Below are positions 13,207 through 25,254 of a DNA stretch of 62,457 bases, piece by piece. The position numbers and the translations under genes are program-made. Source of the stretch: Neelides folsomi (Eukaryota > Arthropoda > Collembola > Neelipleona > Neelidae); contig JAQGBZ010000362.1 of assembly GCA_034687125.1 (NCBI GenBank), forward strand, positions 1 through 62,457. The letters run 5' to 3'. Position 1 is the first letter of the stretch, and each line of letters starts with the position of its first letter. A model generated the notes under the pieces. It did no database searches and was not told where the DNA came from. It worked only from the letters and a program-made list of their open reading frames with translations.

Positions 13207-16200
13207 ATGGGGCGGGATGCGAACGGGGCGACGTCCCCGAGGGACAAAAAGAGAAAAGATCACCCGTCTCCTTCGTCCCTTCCGGAAGAGAAACGACAAA
13301 GAGTTTCAAATCCAAAAGGGACAGATTCAAGTCCTCCTTCGAGAAGCGACAGGTCATCAACATCAAGAAGATCTCGTCCAATTAACGGATACTCATCATC
13401 ATCAAAAACTAATTATAACAGGTTTAACTAAAAATTGTTCATTGTGTTATTTCATAATTAGACATTAGCAATAGTTTAGTATTCACCGAATATTTTAACT
13501 TTGTTTATCTAAACAGATATTTGAGCAAATGTTTACGTTTTATTTTCCTTTTTAGCAAAGACAAGGAGGAATCTTCGAGAGGAAGAGATGGACGAGATGG
13601 AAGAGATAATGGAAAAAGCAACGGCCGTCACAATGATCATAAAGAAAAAAGCCCTAGGAGAACCACCAATGGTCGACATCGAAGTCGTAGTCAAGAGAGG
13701 AGAAATAGCAATGACAAGTCTCGTCGATCTCGACCTATAGTTAGCAATGGGCATAGTAGGAGTCAAAGAAAATCACCCGATGTCCACAATCGTCACAAAG
13801 GAGGATCTAGTTCCAATTCTTCAAATTCTAAACCGAAACCCTCTAAAGACATAGCATCCATTGTACGGTCGGAGTTACCAAAACCGTCCGCGGATAACAT
13901 TGGATTGCCACCGGTATCTGAACCTTGGCTTCGTTCTGCACCCGATGAACCATTTTATGAGCGAGAAGCTAATGGGTAAATGTTTTTACATACTCAAACT
14001 TGAAACAAAGATTTGATTAAGCAATATACGAGTATGGTATATTAGAATATTATATTGATATAGCTTCTTCAAAATATAAAGAAAATATTTAATTATTTAA
14101 TCATATAAATTAATTTTGTTCAGCATTTCAAGAGCAACGAGCCGAACCAAATTACTCTGTGACAAATTCAATGCGAATCTTCTCCAACGAGTGAAACGAG
14201 AACGGGAAGAGGCTGAGAAACAAGGAGCAATTTTGGTCCAAGCAGAGAAAGACGCTTTAGAAGAAGAAAAGAAACACAAAGGTCATCATCATACTTGTGG
14301 GAACGATGGGTCAAGTGACTCTGACTCTTTGTCTTCATCATCCTCGGATGATTCCTCTGACGAGGAAAACGAGTCTCGAAGTGATACAGCCAATCGCGAG
14401 CTTGAGAGAAAAAAACGTCATCCTCGTCGACTCCATGAGGAACTTTGGCACAATGACCCGGGTCTTATGAATGATGGTCCTGTGTGTCGATGTTCGGCCA
14501 AAGCCAGTCGATTCGGAATTCGGCATGGATATTATCAAGGAGAAGATCCAATTCCGCTCTGTGATCCTTATTCGAATAATAGTGGAAGATTGTTCCACTA
14601 CAAAATTACAATAACTCCACCAAAGAACTTTCTCATTAATACTCCCACGGTGATTCACCACGACGGCCATGAGTTCATTTTTGAAGGATTTTCAATCTTT
14701 TCTCATAGTCGACTGGATCTGAATTTGCCTCCTTGTCGGGTCATTAGATTCAACATTCGATATGATGTGTTCGTAGAGGAAGAACCTTTCCCTACTTCCT
14801 TTTCTGTGAGGGAACTTCTCCTCTTTGAGACGTTTGTCTTTCGAGAGATTCTCGAGCTCGTCGACTTGAAATATTCAGCTGAAGACATTAACTCATGTCC
14901 GCAGTTCCATTTGATGCCTAGATTTGTCAGGGAACTTCCTGATAATGGAAAAGAAATTCTTCCAATGAGCCGAGTAAGAAATTTAAAAATTCCAAAGATT
15001 TAAACATTTACACTATAATTTGTAAAGTACTCTTTCTTCTATCTACATTAAATTTAATTATAAATCAGTCACGTTGATGAGGTTAAACATTTTATTTATT
15101 TTAGGTTTTGGTGCATTTATTAAAGTCGGATAAAGAATTGATAGAAGAAAATCGCCTTGTAGAATTTTATTCATTGGAACAATCCGATTGGCAAAATTTT
15201 GCTGATAAACATAAAGGAACGATTGTTGCAAAATGGGGACAGAAACCTTCATCGATTCGTGTTGACCAAATTGACAGGGATGTCAGTGATGTTGCAAAAT
15301 GTAGGAATCGAAATTCTCCTTATGTATACCTCCGTATATTATGAACGATGTTTAATTTTTTGTAATTTGACAAAGGTGATGAAGAGGCAGGAATTCCGTT
15401 TCCTATTATTGTCCATTTCGGAATTCGGCCTCCGCAGCTTTCCTATGCTGGAAACTCGTGTTATCAACGAGCCTGGCGAAGGTATGTCAAATATCGTCAT
15501 TTGCTGTCAAACATGCCAAAACCGTCAGCAGAAGACAAAAGAAAACTCCATGTGAAAGAAGTAAAATTACAAGAAATGCGAACTGCTTCAACGATGAAAC
15601 GAGACGTAACAGTTGACATTTCTGCCAAAGGTTTTCGAACTACAGGGATTTCATGCGATTTAGTTCAGGTATAACAATAGCACTCGGGGATCTACCTATA
15701 TATTTTGTATAAAATTCATTTAATTTAAATAATATAATTGGCAGCACGCAATGTTAATACCCGTACTTATGGCCCATCTTCGATTCCACAAGTCATTGTC
15801 GTCCTTAGAAGAAAGAATGGAATACAAGTTTAAAAATCGAAATCTTCTTCAGCTTGCCATGACCCATCCTTCATATAGGGAAAATTTTGGAACAAACCCC
15901 GACCATGCAAGGAATGCTTTAACAAATTGCGGAATTCGCCAGCCTGAATATGGAGATAGGAGAATTCATTATGCGTCCACTAGAAAAAGAGGAATTAACA
16001 CTTTGATTAATATTATGGCAAGGTAAACTTGGCTTTGATTCTATACATTTAAAAAATGCAAAATACATACTATTATTAAGTTATGATTTTTTTAATATGT
16101 AGATTTGGCACTGAAGAAGAAACTGAGTCAGAGATCACCCACAATGAGCGATTGGAGTTTCTGGGTGATGCTGTCGTTGAATTTGTGACATCAATTCATC

Positions 16201-17989
16201 TCTTCCATTTGTTTCCTGATTTGGAAGAAGGTGGGTTGGCCACCTACAGAGCAGCAATTGTTCAAAATCAACATCTTGCCCAACTTGCTCAAGTAAAATT
16301 TCAATTTAATTATTATAAGAATTGTTCATTTTTCGCAAATATATTAAATAATTTGTTTTTATGCATAAAAATTATTAATAAAAACATTTGATTTTTAATC
16401 AGAATTTAGAATTGGATCGTTATATGCTTTATGCACATGGAAGTGATCTTTGTCATGATTCTGAACTCCGTCATGCAATGGCAAATTGTTTTGAGGCTCT
16501 TATGGGCGCATTGTTCCTTGATGGAGGGTTCGAAGTTTGGAATCAAATTAATGTGAGCTTTATTCATTTTTCTATATTTCATACACATACCAACTATAAA
16601 AAGTTTATATTAACTTTACCTAATTACACATTTGATAATTTTTAAAGGTTGCCGATCGAGTATTTGGGGAAACATTATTCGCAAAAGATGAAATTCTCAG
16701 ATATGTTTGGATGAAATATCCGAGACATCCGTTGCAACGCCAAGAGCCAAATGGTGATCGACATTGGATTGACTCTCATAATGTGCTCAAACGTCTCACA
16801 AAATTTGAAGATGATATTGGAATGAAATTCAATCACATTCGACTTCTCGCGAGAGCTTTCACTGATAGAAGCCTCGGATATAACAATCTCTCATGGTAAA
16901 TTGAATAATGTTTTTTTAATTTAAACATCATGTATTTTGTATATCTCCAATCTGACATTAATTTAACTGTCTTTAATGCTTAGGTATATGCATTATAATT
17001 TCTAACAAATGTTTAATTAATCTAGTGGATCAAATCAACGTCTCGAATTTCTTGGTGATACAGTCCTTCAACTCATTTCTTCTGAATATCTCTATCGTCA
17101 TTTTCCTGATCATCATGAAGGACATTTATCTGTAAGAATCTAATTAATAAATATGACATTCTTACTATAACCAAAATTAAATAGAACAATGTTACAGAAA
17201 TATCTGAATATTTATTGTTAGAAACGATAATTTAAATAATTTTTAAATAGCTTCTTCGGAGTTCGCTAGTAAACAATCGAACTCAATCAGTTGTATGTGA
17301 TGACTTGGGAATGCCAGAATATGCCATGAGGGGAGATCCGAAATCTGAAATGAAGACGAAGGATCGTGCTGATCTTCTTGAAGCTTTTCTTGGAGCTTTG
17401 TATGTGGACAAAGGTCTTCTGTATTGTGTTACTTTCTGCTCTGTATGCTTCTTCCCGCGGTAAGTGTTCTGTTACATTTAAACAACCAATTTTGTTAATA
17501 TTTATTAAAGTATTCAAAGCCACAATACTATTTAAATTACAATGCAAACAATCCTGGCAATTTATTACAGGCTGAGTACTTCGATTACACGGCAAGAATG
17601 GAACGATCCTAAATCGAAACTTCAACAATGCTGCCTTACACTTCGTGCCATGGACGGGAGAGAACCAGATATTCCCGTTTACAAAGTGACAGAATCTTTA
17701 GGACCCACAAATACGAGAATTTACATTGTAGCTGTTTATTTTCGAAGCAATAGATTAGCCACTGCCCAAGGTATAATTTATTTCTTTTAATTGCATCTTA
17801 CTCATTAACAAATTCAAAAATATTTATTAAAATCAATGATTAACAGGGCATAGTATTCAAGAGGCAGAAATGAATGCGGCCGCTGAAGCATTAAGAGTTT
17901 CAAATCACTTATTCCCACAGCTTAATCATCAAAAGCGAGTCATGGATAAAACATCCACATCGACCACAACGAGTAGAAAATCTCGTTAG
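13207..17989 (+). CDS. drosha: Drosha, nuclear RNase III of the Microprocessor
   Basis: Cuts primary microRNA hairpins in the nucleus together with DGCR8/Pasha. Thirteen exons: 13207-13421, 13556-13975, 14124-14973, 15105-15333, 15376-15668, 15745-16022, 16103-16292, 16403-16552, 16648-16895, 17026-17131, 17251-17459, 17571-17770 and 17847-17989 (1176 aa, shorter than human Drosha because the N-terminal P-rich part is missing). Residues 1-200 are Arg/Ser-rich. The central domain has the Drosha-specific [20 protein letters not shown]. RNase IIIa has [14 protein letters not shown] with E780, D784 and E856. RNase IIIb has [14 protein letters not shown] with E965, D969, D1034 and E1037. A dsRNA-binding domain spans about 1070-1140. 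Acidic metal-binding residues are present in both RNase domains, so the enzyme looks active. The intron at 15334-15375 is only 42 nt. Confidence 0.97.
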
Positions 17990-18633
17990 CTTTTTTGTAA
18001 CATTTTCATATTGTTTTCACTTCATTTTTAACCTCAAATATTTCTAGTAATCGTTCATTTTTTAGTTTTTATCATGTTTTATTTATAATTTAAAAGCATA
18101 CAAACACTAATCTAACTAATGAATATAATCTTATATTCACATTCTTCATGAGGAGATTTTATCTATTTTAACCTTCATTTTAAATCAGTGAGGGTAGATC
18201 ATGTGTGATTAAACTAGACCATTAATGAATTTCATTTTAATATAATGCTTAAAACGTGAATTTTACCATTGTATGGAGTTTCTGGTGAATTTTGTGATCT
18301 TAATATGGAAAGTATTTGTAATCCATAATTGAATCTTCATTGAATCTTTAAATCGTTCTGTTTACTTATTCAAATATTAAGTAAAAGTAAATTATGTACT
18401 TAATAAACATCCCAATGCAATTAAAAATAATGTTAAACTTGTTTCTTTTGAGTCAGTTATATTTACAGATATATTATATAGTCAAATAAAATATTAAAAT
18501 ATTATCATTATTTGTACTTATCATTAATACAGATTTGAAGATGACACTATATTTTATAACATAATTCATATATCTAAAATAGGTTACTATAAAGCATAAC
18601 TATTTAAACATAATTTATAATTTTTATTTTTAT
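17990..18633. other. Tail-to-tail gap between Drosha and the gustatory receptor
   Basis: AT-rich 3' flanking sequence for two convergent genes. On the minus strand an AATAAA signal begins right at the receptor stop codon (TAAATAAA), so that transcript may have almost no 3' untranslated region. Nothing else is visible. Confidence 0.5.
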
Positions 18634-19947
18634 TTAAGAATCAATTTGTAATAGCACAATGAGATATGTTGTAATAACTGAGCAGATTGCTAGCAGCGTT
18701 CCTCTTTTCAAAATGAAAAAGTTCCAAGCTGTAAACGCAATAGGATTTTGAATATAAAATGAAAGAAAGGCCTGGGCTGAAATTGCCGATCCAAGAAACT
18801 GAGGAATTTTTAATTTATTTATCGAACTTGCAAGCACAAAGTTGACCTCTTCCCCTTTAGAATGCAAAGACCCTAAAGAAATAAGGAACAACGAGAGACG
18901 TCCAATTGCCCAAATTGTGCTGAGTAAAAAAGTCCAAGGGTTTTGTTCACCGCTTTTCGCAAAATTAATGGTTATAAAAATAAAAAAGCATATTTGTGCC
19001 GACAAACATCCAATCGATAACAAATACAAAGGCCCAAATATTTTATTAATCTTCATTTGAATTTTATTCATTTTTTCAAGATTTCTCAGAGATTTCATTA
19101 AAATTTCACATTTTTCCTCGTCGTCTGTCTTCATTGATTGAACTTTTATTATTGCAACTCCATCAGCATTTTCTTGGGTCAAATTCATTATAATTCCATC
19201 CAAGTAATATTTAAAAGCGTTAGCAAAGGCATAAGATATTGAATCCAAAATGACGGCAGCACATACTTTCCATACCATGCAACATGTTTCATAAATCACT
19301 TGAACTCCAATTAGCAAATTGGAATATTCCTTCGGAAAATTTATATAATGAAGAGGATAAGCTGGGTAAAATGGAGAAGTGAATGAATGGTGAACAATTG
19401 TGGCAATAGCGATAAACCCCATACTCGCATAAAAAGCAATTGCTTTCATTGTAAATCTTTTTAATTGAATTAAAGGTCGCTGGAATTTAATGAAATTTTG
19501 AAAATAAAGAAATTCATTAAAAATGTCCAATATGTCTGCAGCTCTCCAAAAGATCAAGAATGTTAAAGTAAATGGGAATACACAAGCGAAGAGCCACTGC
19601 CCTTGACCAACCGCTTCAATTAACGATGCTCCGTTAGAGATTTTCTGTCTAAGAGATATTACATGGAATGCCATGTAAGAAATTTCGAGGAAAATTAAAA
19701 ATTTGGTAATTGTCTTAATTAGCTGCTTCTTTGTTAAGTTGAATTCAACTTCTCCATCTTGATTAATTAAATCGAAAGGGAATATGCCCATAAATCTAGA
19801 AATTTTAAGAACTGGGAGAAGTGCTTGAACAACAACGTTTGTATTTTCCTTTTTTTCTGTCTTATTATCTTCAGAGCATTTGTTTTCATCTTCCATATTC
19901 TTATACTTTTCAAATAACGGTGAAAGTGAAAATGCATATGTCGCCAT
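18634..19947 (-). CDS. Gustatory receptor-like chemoreceptor, intronless
   Basis: Single uninterrupted frame of 437 aa with about seven hydrophobic segments and an N-terminal cytoplasmic tail, as in the insect Gr/Or superfamily of ligand-gated ion channels with inverted topology. Segment 7 ends in TTYLIVLLQIDS, matching the family signature TYhhhhhQ. A preceding stretch (LKIPQFLGSAISAQAFLSFY) resembles the loop and sixth-to-seventh-helix region of Grs. The tail before the first membrane segment is long and rich in Glu, Asp and Lys. The ligand cannot be told from sequence. It sits alone between Drosha and a BTB gene with no sister copy in the window. Lack of introns is common among lineage-expanded receptors. 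Confidence 0.85.
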   Translation of the reverse strand: MATYAFSLSPLFEKYKNMEDENKCSEDNKTEKKENTNVVVQALLPVLKISRFMGIFPFDLINQDGEVEFNLTKKQLIKTITKFLIFLEISYMAFHVISLRQKISNGASLIEAVGQGQWLFACVFPFTLTFLIFWRAADILDIFNEFLYFQNFIKFQRPLIQLKRFTMKAIAFYASMGFIAIATIVHHSFTSPFYPAYPLHYINFPKEYSNLLIGVQVIYETCCMVWKVCAAVILDSISYAFANAFKYYLDGIIMNLTQENADGVAIIKVQSMKTDDEEKCEILMKSLRNLEKMNKIQMKINKIFGPLYLLSIGCLSAQICFFIFITINFAKSGEQNPWTFLLSTIWAIGRLSLFLISLGSLHSKGEEVNFVLASSINKLKIPQFLGSAISAQAFLSFYIQNPIAFTAWNFFILKRGTLLAICSVITTYLIVLLQIDS

Positions 19948-22157
19948 TATTAATGTATACTTTATTGATAGCTTACTTGATATTTAATTTTTAAATTGAA
20001 GTTTTAAGAGACAACAAAAAATTGCTTTAATCAGGAAAAATTCACTTGATTTTATTCATGATTGAATATTAGTGCAGTGTGATAGAAGAACAAAAAGGAA
20101 AATCCTAAAGAAAAATTATTTGTTATTGGTAGTGGAATGTGTAACTGTACACCTGTAAACTCTAATTGCGAAAATGAGCAGTGGGTGTGAGATGCTCAAA
20201 ATATGTGAGCAGTAGCGAACCCATCATTATATATTTTTCAATTCAATTATTTTTAAATGGATAAGCAATGATGAAAATAGTGTAAACAAAAATGAATATT
20301 TCATAGAGCCTACAATTATTTTAAAGAGACGAAACCTTTCATTCCATTTGTGTTAATTGAATGGGTTAGCTAATAAAGCTATAAAAATATTTAATCAATT
20401 TCTAAACCTATTTTATATAAAGATTGCATTACTGATATAATTCACAGTTTAATGGAAAATCGTATGCAATTACATTACAATCCCTATGATCCAACCCTTC
20501 AATGCAACGCTATACATATTCTCATCTTCATCCGTTGGGATAGGGAGTTGTGAAGAAATTCCATTCCCATTCACGTGATATCCTCTAATTGTTGGCTCAT
20601 CCCAAAATTTCTACCATTTTTTCAACAATACCCAAGATATCCTTTTAATCCCTCATTATAATTTTCTTAAATCCTCAATATTTCTTACACATATTACAAC
20701 AATAACCAATTGTCCATGATGATAACTAAAATTAATAAATAAGAGCATATGTTTAATTTGATAAATTACAAAAAGTAAATTTGGTGTTAAGCATCAGATG
20801 TTCCGAGGAGTTAAAAAGATGAGCGAAGGCAATTGGTCAAGTGACATCACAGTCACTTCAACAAATGACGACAAATTTGTACTAGGTGAGTGAACCTTGT
20901 TAACTATAAATAAGACGCAAAATAATTAAATATTATATGTAACTTATATTTTTAAGCTACGTAAAAAATAACTTCGCGATATATTGTAAACATAAACCAT
21001 TTGTTTAAGTTGATTAGATAAGAACTTAATATTTTAGCACTTGAGTATTTATGTTTATATCGATAATAAAAGTATTTTTAGAATTTAATATTTATTCCTC
21101 ATTTGAGTTCAGTATTAAAAACGCGAGCGAAATTATAATAATTTACTTAATTGAGCAAACGAGGAAAGAAAATATAAAATATCCCCCAATTAAGTTCTTG
21201 CAAAACTGTAGAAATCCCAATAAGTTAAACCCGAATTAAATCAAACTCTTATTTCTGATTCAATTAATTAAACCAGTTAATAATAATTAATGCGATTCAA
21301 ATTATGAACAGTAACCAATAAATAAGATGAATAGCTGAATGAATGTAAAAAGTAGGAAGATAGGGTTAAAGCTCTCCACGTGGATTTCCGTCCTTCTGAG
21401 AGGGTCAAGAGCAATAAAGACATTTCAATGTCCACTGAACACGATCAGCTTCTCGTCCTTATCACTTGTTTATGGTTTCTTAGTTAGCAGCACATTCATA
21501 TCATAAGTATGAAGATGAGAGAGGGAAATTCTCGTATTGTTGATATGTGCTGAGTGAGCATTTATTTGTATTGTGGGGAGGTGTGGTGTACAAGCTCATG
21601 GGAGTTGAAGTGAGTTCGTCAAGGCCAGTGAGTTTATCTTATGACAATTTACGCCTTTTTAATGCAAACTCTTCCTCGTCTGTTGAAGAGTTGATTCTTT
21701 GTTTTAAGAAGAGCACCAGAGGGGAAGTTCCTCAAAAGTTCATTTTAATAACATTCCTTTATTTATAAGTGTCCTGGAATTTCCTCGTTCTTTGTTCTCA
21801 TTTCCTCTTATTCTTATTTATGAGGAATATTTATTTCTTTCAGTCTGAGTGACTCCTTTGGTCCCTAAACACCTTACGTCTTATTTTGTACCTTATACGA
21901 TATATACCTCGTACATAAATGTGATAGAGAAACAAAGACTTTGTATATTTCTGATAAAATAGATTAATTTTATTAATGTGAAAGTGTCGTTGATATTTTT
22001 GCTAATATATAATTAAATTTTATATTTAACATTTTATCACAGTACATTTCATATTTTCCAGTTCAGATAAGTTCGGATATTTTATAAACAGTGATAAATT
22101 AGGGTTTAAGTTAGATTTAAGTGGGAGTTGTGAAATGGAATTTATTTATTGAAAGAA
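19948..22157. other. Intergenic region upstream of the BTB-PHR gene
   Basis: AT-rich, between the divergent gustatory receptor and BTB gene. It contains one ATG-initiated stretch ending in a donor (20798-20885, listed separately) and a moderately G+C-rich patch at 21370-21760 that could be a promoter. A pyrimidine-rich acceptor-like site (TTTTCCAG near 22062) just upstream of the BTB coding exon suggests a spliced 5' untranslated leader. Confidence 0.45.
20798..20885 (+). other. Possible upstream exon of the BTB-PHR gene
   Basis: ATG followed by 29 codons (MFRGVKKMSEGNWSSD...) ends at CTAG|GTGAGT, an excellent splice donor. If spliced to the acceptor near 22062 the frame stops before the BTB start, so this would be leader sequence or an upstream open frame. 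It could also begin an alternative N-terminus through an acceptor I did not identify. Confidence 0.3.
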
Positions 22158-24090
22158 ATGTTGGAACTTTCCTTCATGAATTTTCGATTTGGTTCAATTG
22201 ACCCTGAAGAGACGGTCGGAGTGGCCGTGGCTCGTCCGGACTCCGAAGAAGACAAACAACACTGGTTTCATCTTCTTTTTCCTAACGCAGGAGACCCAAC
22301 AGAGGAGGTCAACGACGTTGAAGAGGAAGAATTCAACAACGTCGGGCAACTCCAGCTTTTGTCTCTTTCCCCACCGACTGTGTCCACCATTGTGAGGAAC
22401 CGCGAAATCAACATCAACCACGCTGAAAGGGCGCTGATGAGAAAAGACGAACGGAGAGAAGCAGGAAGGCACGGAGTGAGGGAGAGAAACGCTGGAATGT
22501 GCAACAATGAATTGATGTCTGATGTTTGGTTCGTGGTCGGAAACGGAGGAGAAACAAGGAAATTCCCTGCGCATAAATATGTTTTAGCAACTGGAAGTTC
22601 CGTCTTTTTTGCAATGTTCTTTGGAACGCTGGCGGAGACTGGGAAGGAAATTATTGTGCCAGATGTCGAACCCGAAGCTTTTTTAAGAATGCTCAAGTGA
22701 GTTTTAACATAACAAATAAATACATTATAAACATTTACATAATATATAATATTTTTTATCAGTAAAGATAAGTTTGTAGTTCTGAAGTTTATTAGCCTTT
22801 TATGGTATTAAAAAAATTCTATTTATATGATTTTATAGGTATTTATATGCAGATGACATTGATATTGATGATGAAATAGTTTTGTCAACTCTTAACGTCT
22901 CAAAGAAATACATGGTCACTCATCTTGCCAGATCATGTGTTCAATTCTTGGAAGCGTCTCTCAATTCTCGCAACGCTTGTTTGCTTCTCAGCCAATCGAG
23001 GATCTTTGATGAGATTGATCTGATGGAAAGATGTTGGGAAGTTATTGACGCTCAAGTAAATGAATTTAATGAAAATTATCATTTAATGAGAATTTAATTT
23101 TTGGACAAAAAGGAGGACGAGAGGAAACTATTAACCTATTAATACTTTATTTTTATTTATTTACTTATTTTAATAATACCGATAGACTTTTTGAATTTAT
23201 AGGCGGAAATGGCGTTAAGTTCAGAAGGATTTTTAGAAATTGATCATCCAACCCTCGAATCAATCTTAAAACGCGAAACCTTAAATTGTCGTGAAATTGA
23301 CGTTTTCAATGCTGCTGTTGGATGGGCCAAGAGCGAATGCGAAAGACGAGAAATCGAACCAACTCCTTCAAATCTCAGAGCAGCCCTTGGATCCGCAATC
23401 TCCCTCATTCGAGTTCCTTCAATGGAATTAAAAGAATTTGCCGACGGCCCGGCGCAATCTTCTTTGTTCACATTACAAGAATCTCTCGACTTCTTTTTGC
23501 ATTTTACTGCCACAACTAAACCTCAAGTTGCTTGTATTCCTACAAAGAGATTGGGACTTGAAGCTCAAGTCTGTCGGAGATTCCAATCCTGTGCCTATCG
23601 AACTAATCAATGGAGATATCGCGGCAGATGCGACTCGATTCAGTTTATGGTCGACAGACGAATTTTCCTTGTTGGCTTTGGACTTTACGGGTCTTCGGGC
23701 GGTGCGGCGTCGTACGCTGTCCACATTGAACTGAAAAAAGCTGGGAAAGTTTTGGCTGAAAACAATGCGGATTTTTTCTCTGACGGCTCTTCGGCAACTT
23801 TCCGTGTTTGTTTCCGACAGCCGGTTCAAGTTGACCCTGACCATTTGTATACAGCTTCTGCTATATTGGATGGGCTTGAATTGTCATATTTTGGGCAAGA
23901 AGGTTTGGCCGATGTGGCTGTTGGCCCAGTCACTTTTCAATTCCAAGGATCGGTGGAGTCAACGAACGGGACGGGAGTTCAAGGAGGGCAAATTCCCGAA
24001 ATCATTTTTTATGGACCTTCTGATTCCGAAAATCCTTTGCCAATTAATAGGATGAACGGAGTTTCCTCAAAATCTTTCACTCCTCCCTAA
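22158..24090 (+). CDS. BTB-BACK-PHR domain protein (BTBD3/BTBD6 group)
   Basis: Substrate adaptor of the Cullin-3 ubiquitin ligase class. Exons 22158-22696, 22839-23055 and 23203-24090 encode 547 aa. The BTB domain starts at about residue 116 (NNELMSDVWFVVG, FPAHKYVLATGSSVFFAMF, VPDVEPEAF). BACK follows (ARSCVQFLEASLNSRNACLL, then RCWEVIDAQAEMALSSEGF). The PHR domain lies at 376-525 (CRRFQSCAYRTNQWRYRGRC, GLYGSSGGAASY, DGLELSYFGQEG, STNGTGVQGGQIPEIIFYG). The arrangement matches human BTBD1/2/3/6 and fly Lute; the junctions agree with family sequence. The first 115 residues are acidic and not conserved. The ATG at 22158 is the first Met after an in-frame stop. Which paralogue it represents cannot be decided without a tree. 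Confidence 0.93.
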
Positions 24091-24469
24091 CTTCTAATTT
24101 GTATTCCTCAGTTAATACTTAATGTATCATTTTAATCGTTTTAAAATATTTTTCGTGATTAATTGTAAATTATCCTATAATTTTCAATTTCGACTTTGTG
24201 TATCAGTCATTGTTTACATTCTTCACATCAGTGAAATTGTGTACCTATTGTGTTAGAATTTAAATGCCATTTTACAATATACGATCCATATTGAGATTAT
24301 TCCTTTTCGCCAGTATTTTCAATACGAATAAAATTATTCAAATTATTGAAAGTTTATATTTTATAAACTGCAAGATTTTTCTTTTAATCAATATGTAGAA
24401 ATTAAATAATATAGAAGATTTAGATTTTAAAATTGACAGCAGTCTTTAGAAATAAACGGATTCGCATAT
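24091..24469. other. Tail-to-tail gap between BTB gene and cuticle gene
   Basis: AT-rich 3' flanks of two convergent genes. No further feature seen. Confidence 0.5.
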
Positions 24470-25189
24470 TTAGAATCGTCGGTTGTGGGATGGTCGTTGA
24501 TGTTGGAATGGGGCTTGGTTGGCAGCAGCAGCAGCTCGTTGAGCATCAGCGTTTCTGTAGATGATATCCAAAGATTTTTGGATGGCTTCTGGAATTGGTG
24601 GTGAAGTTGGCAAATGTTCTCCAATGGGTTGGAATCCCTATTGCAATTAGTCAACAAAAATCTCATAAAATATAAAATATGTAAATAATGCAAGAATTAA
24701 GATTAAATTCAAGACAATTCTAAAATAGAAAGTGAAAGAATGTTCAAAAAAGAATCCTAAAATATGAGATACTTTGAGTATTAAAATTATCTTACATTTT
24801 CATCAGCAATGTATGAGACTTTGATGAGTTGTCCTTCTGGAGAATAGTATTGGTATGATCCCTTCATAACAATGTTGGGCTCAACAACGCCGGTTTCATG
24901 GTTGGGGAGATTTTTAACGTATCCAGTTTGCTCAGCTTGGCTTCCGTCAGAAGTCTCCCAAAGGTAATTGTAAGAACCATCTTCTTGGTCGTTCCGCTCG
25001 CTTCTAAGGATTGTCACTTCATCTTGACGTGGTTGGTTTCGGAATTGTCCGAAAGCAACTCCGAGGAGAGCGAAGAAGAAAACGGTCTTAAAGGATTAAA
25101 ATTGGTTAACTAGTGCTAATATACAAAATATTGTTTAAAAAGCGAATAGAATTTTTATATGAAAAATGAAAACTTACTTGTTTCATCAT
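24470..25189 (-). CDS. Cuticle protein with Rebers-Riddiford chitin-binding domain (RR-1 type)
   Basis: Secreted structural protein that binds chitin in soft cuticle. Three exons on the minus strand (25178-25189, 24796-25086, 24470-24637) give 156 aa. Exon 1 holds only MMKQ, the usual insect cuticle-gene arrangement with the first intron splitting the signal peptide (MMKQTVFFFALLGVAFG). The extended R&R consensus follows at about 38-115: DGSYNYLWETSDG, QTGYVKN, VMKGSYQYYSPEGQ, VSYIADENGFQPIGEHLPT. The tail PPIPEAIQKSLDIIYRN and an Ala-rich stretch are typical of RR-1 endocuticle proteins. The exon 2 to 3 junction regenerates ADENGFQP exactly. It is the strongest single marker that the host is an arthropod. 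Confidence 0.96.
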
Positions 25190-25209
25190 GTTGTCGGATG
25201 AGAAGTCTG

Positions 25210-25254
25210 GACGACTGAATGAGCGATTGACGATGAGCCGGTCGTTTAAATATG
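25210..25254 (-). promoter_or_regulatory. Core promoter of the cuticle protein gene
   Basis: On the minus strand a TATA-like TATTTAAA (25245-25252) lies about 30 bases upstream of TTCAGTC, which matches the arthropod initiator TCAGT (A at 25216). This leaves a short leader of about 27 bases before the ATG at 25189, common in cuticle genes. Predicted from spacing and motifs only. Confidence 0.6.

Noticed and set aside
14338..14670. 110-codon frame antisense to Drosha exon 3
   Set aside because: Shadow of a strongly coding exon; Drosha on the plus strand explains the sequence.
22194..22696. Two long frames antisense to the BTB exon (126 and 142 codons)
   Set aside because: Shadows of the BTB coding exon, which has clear domain matches.
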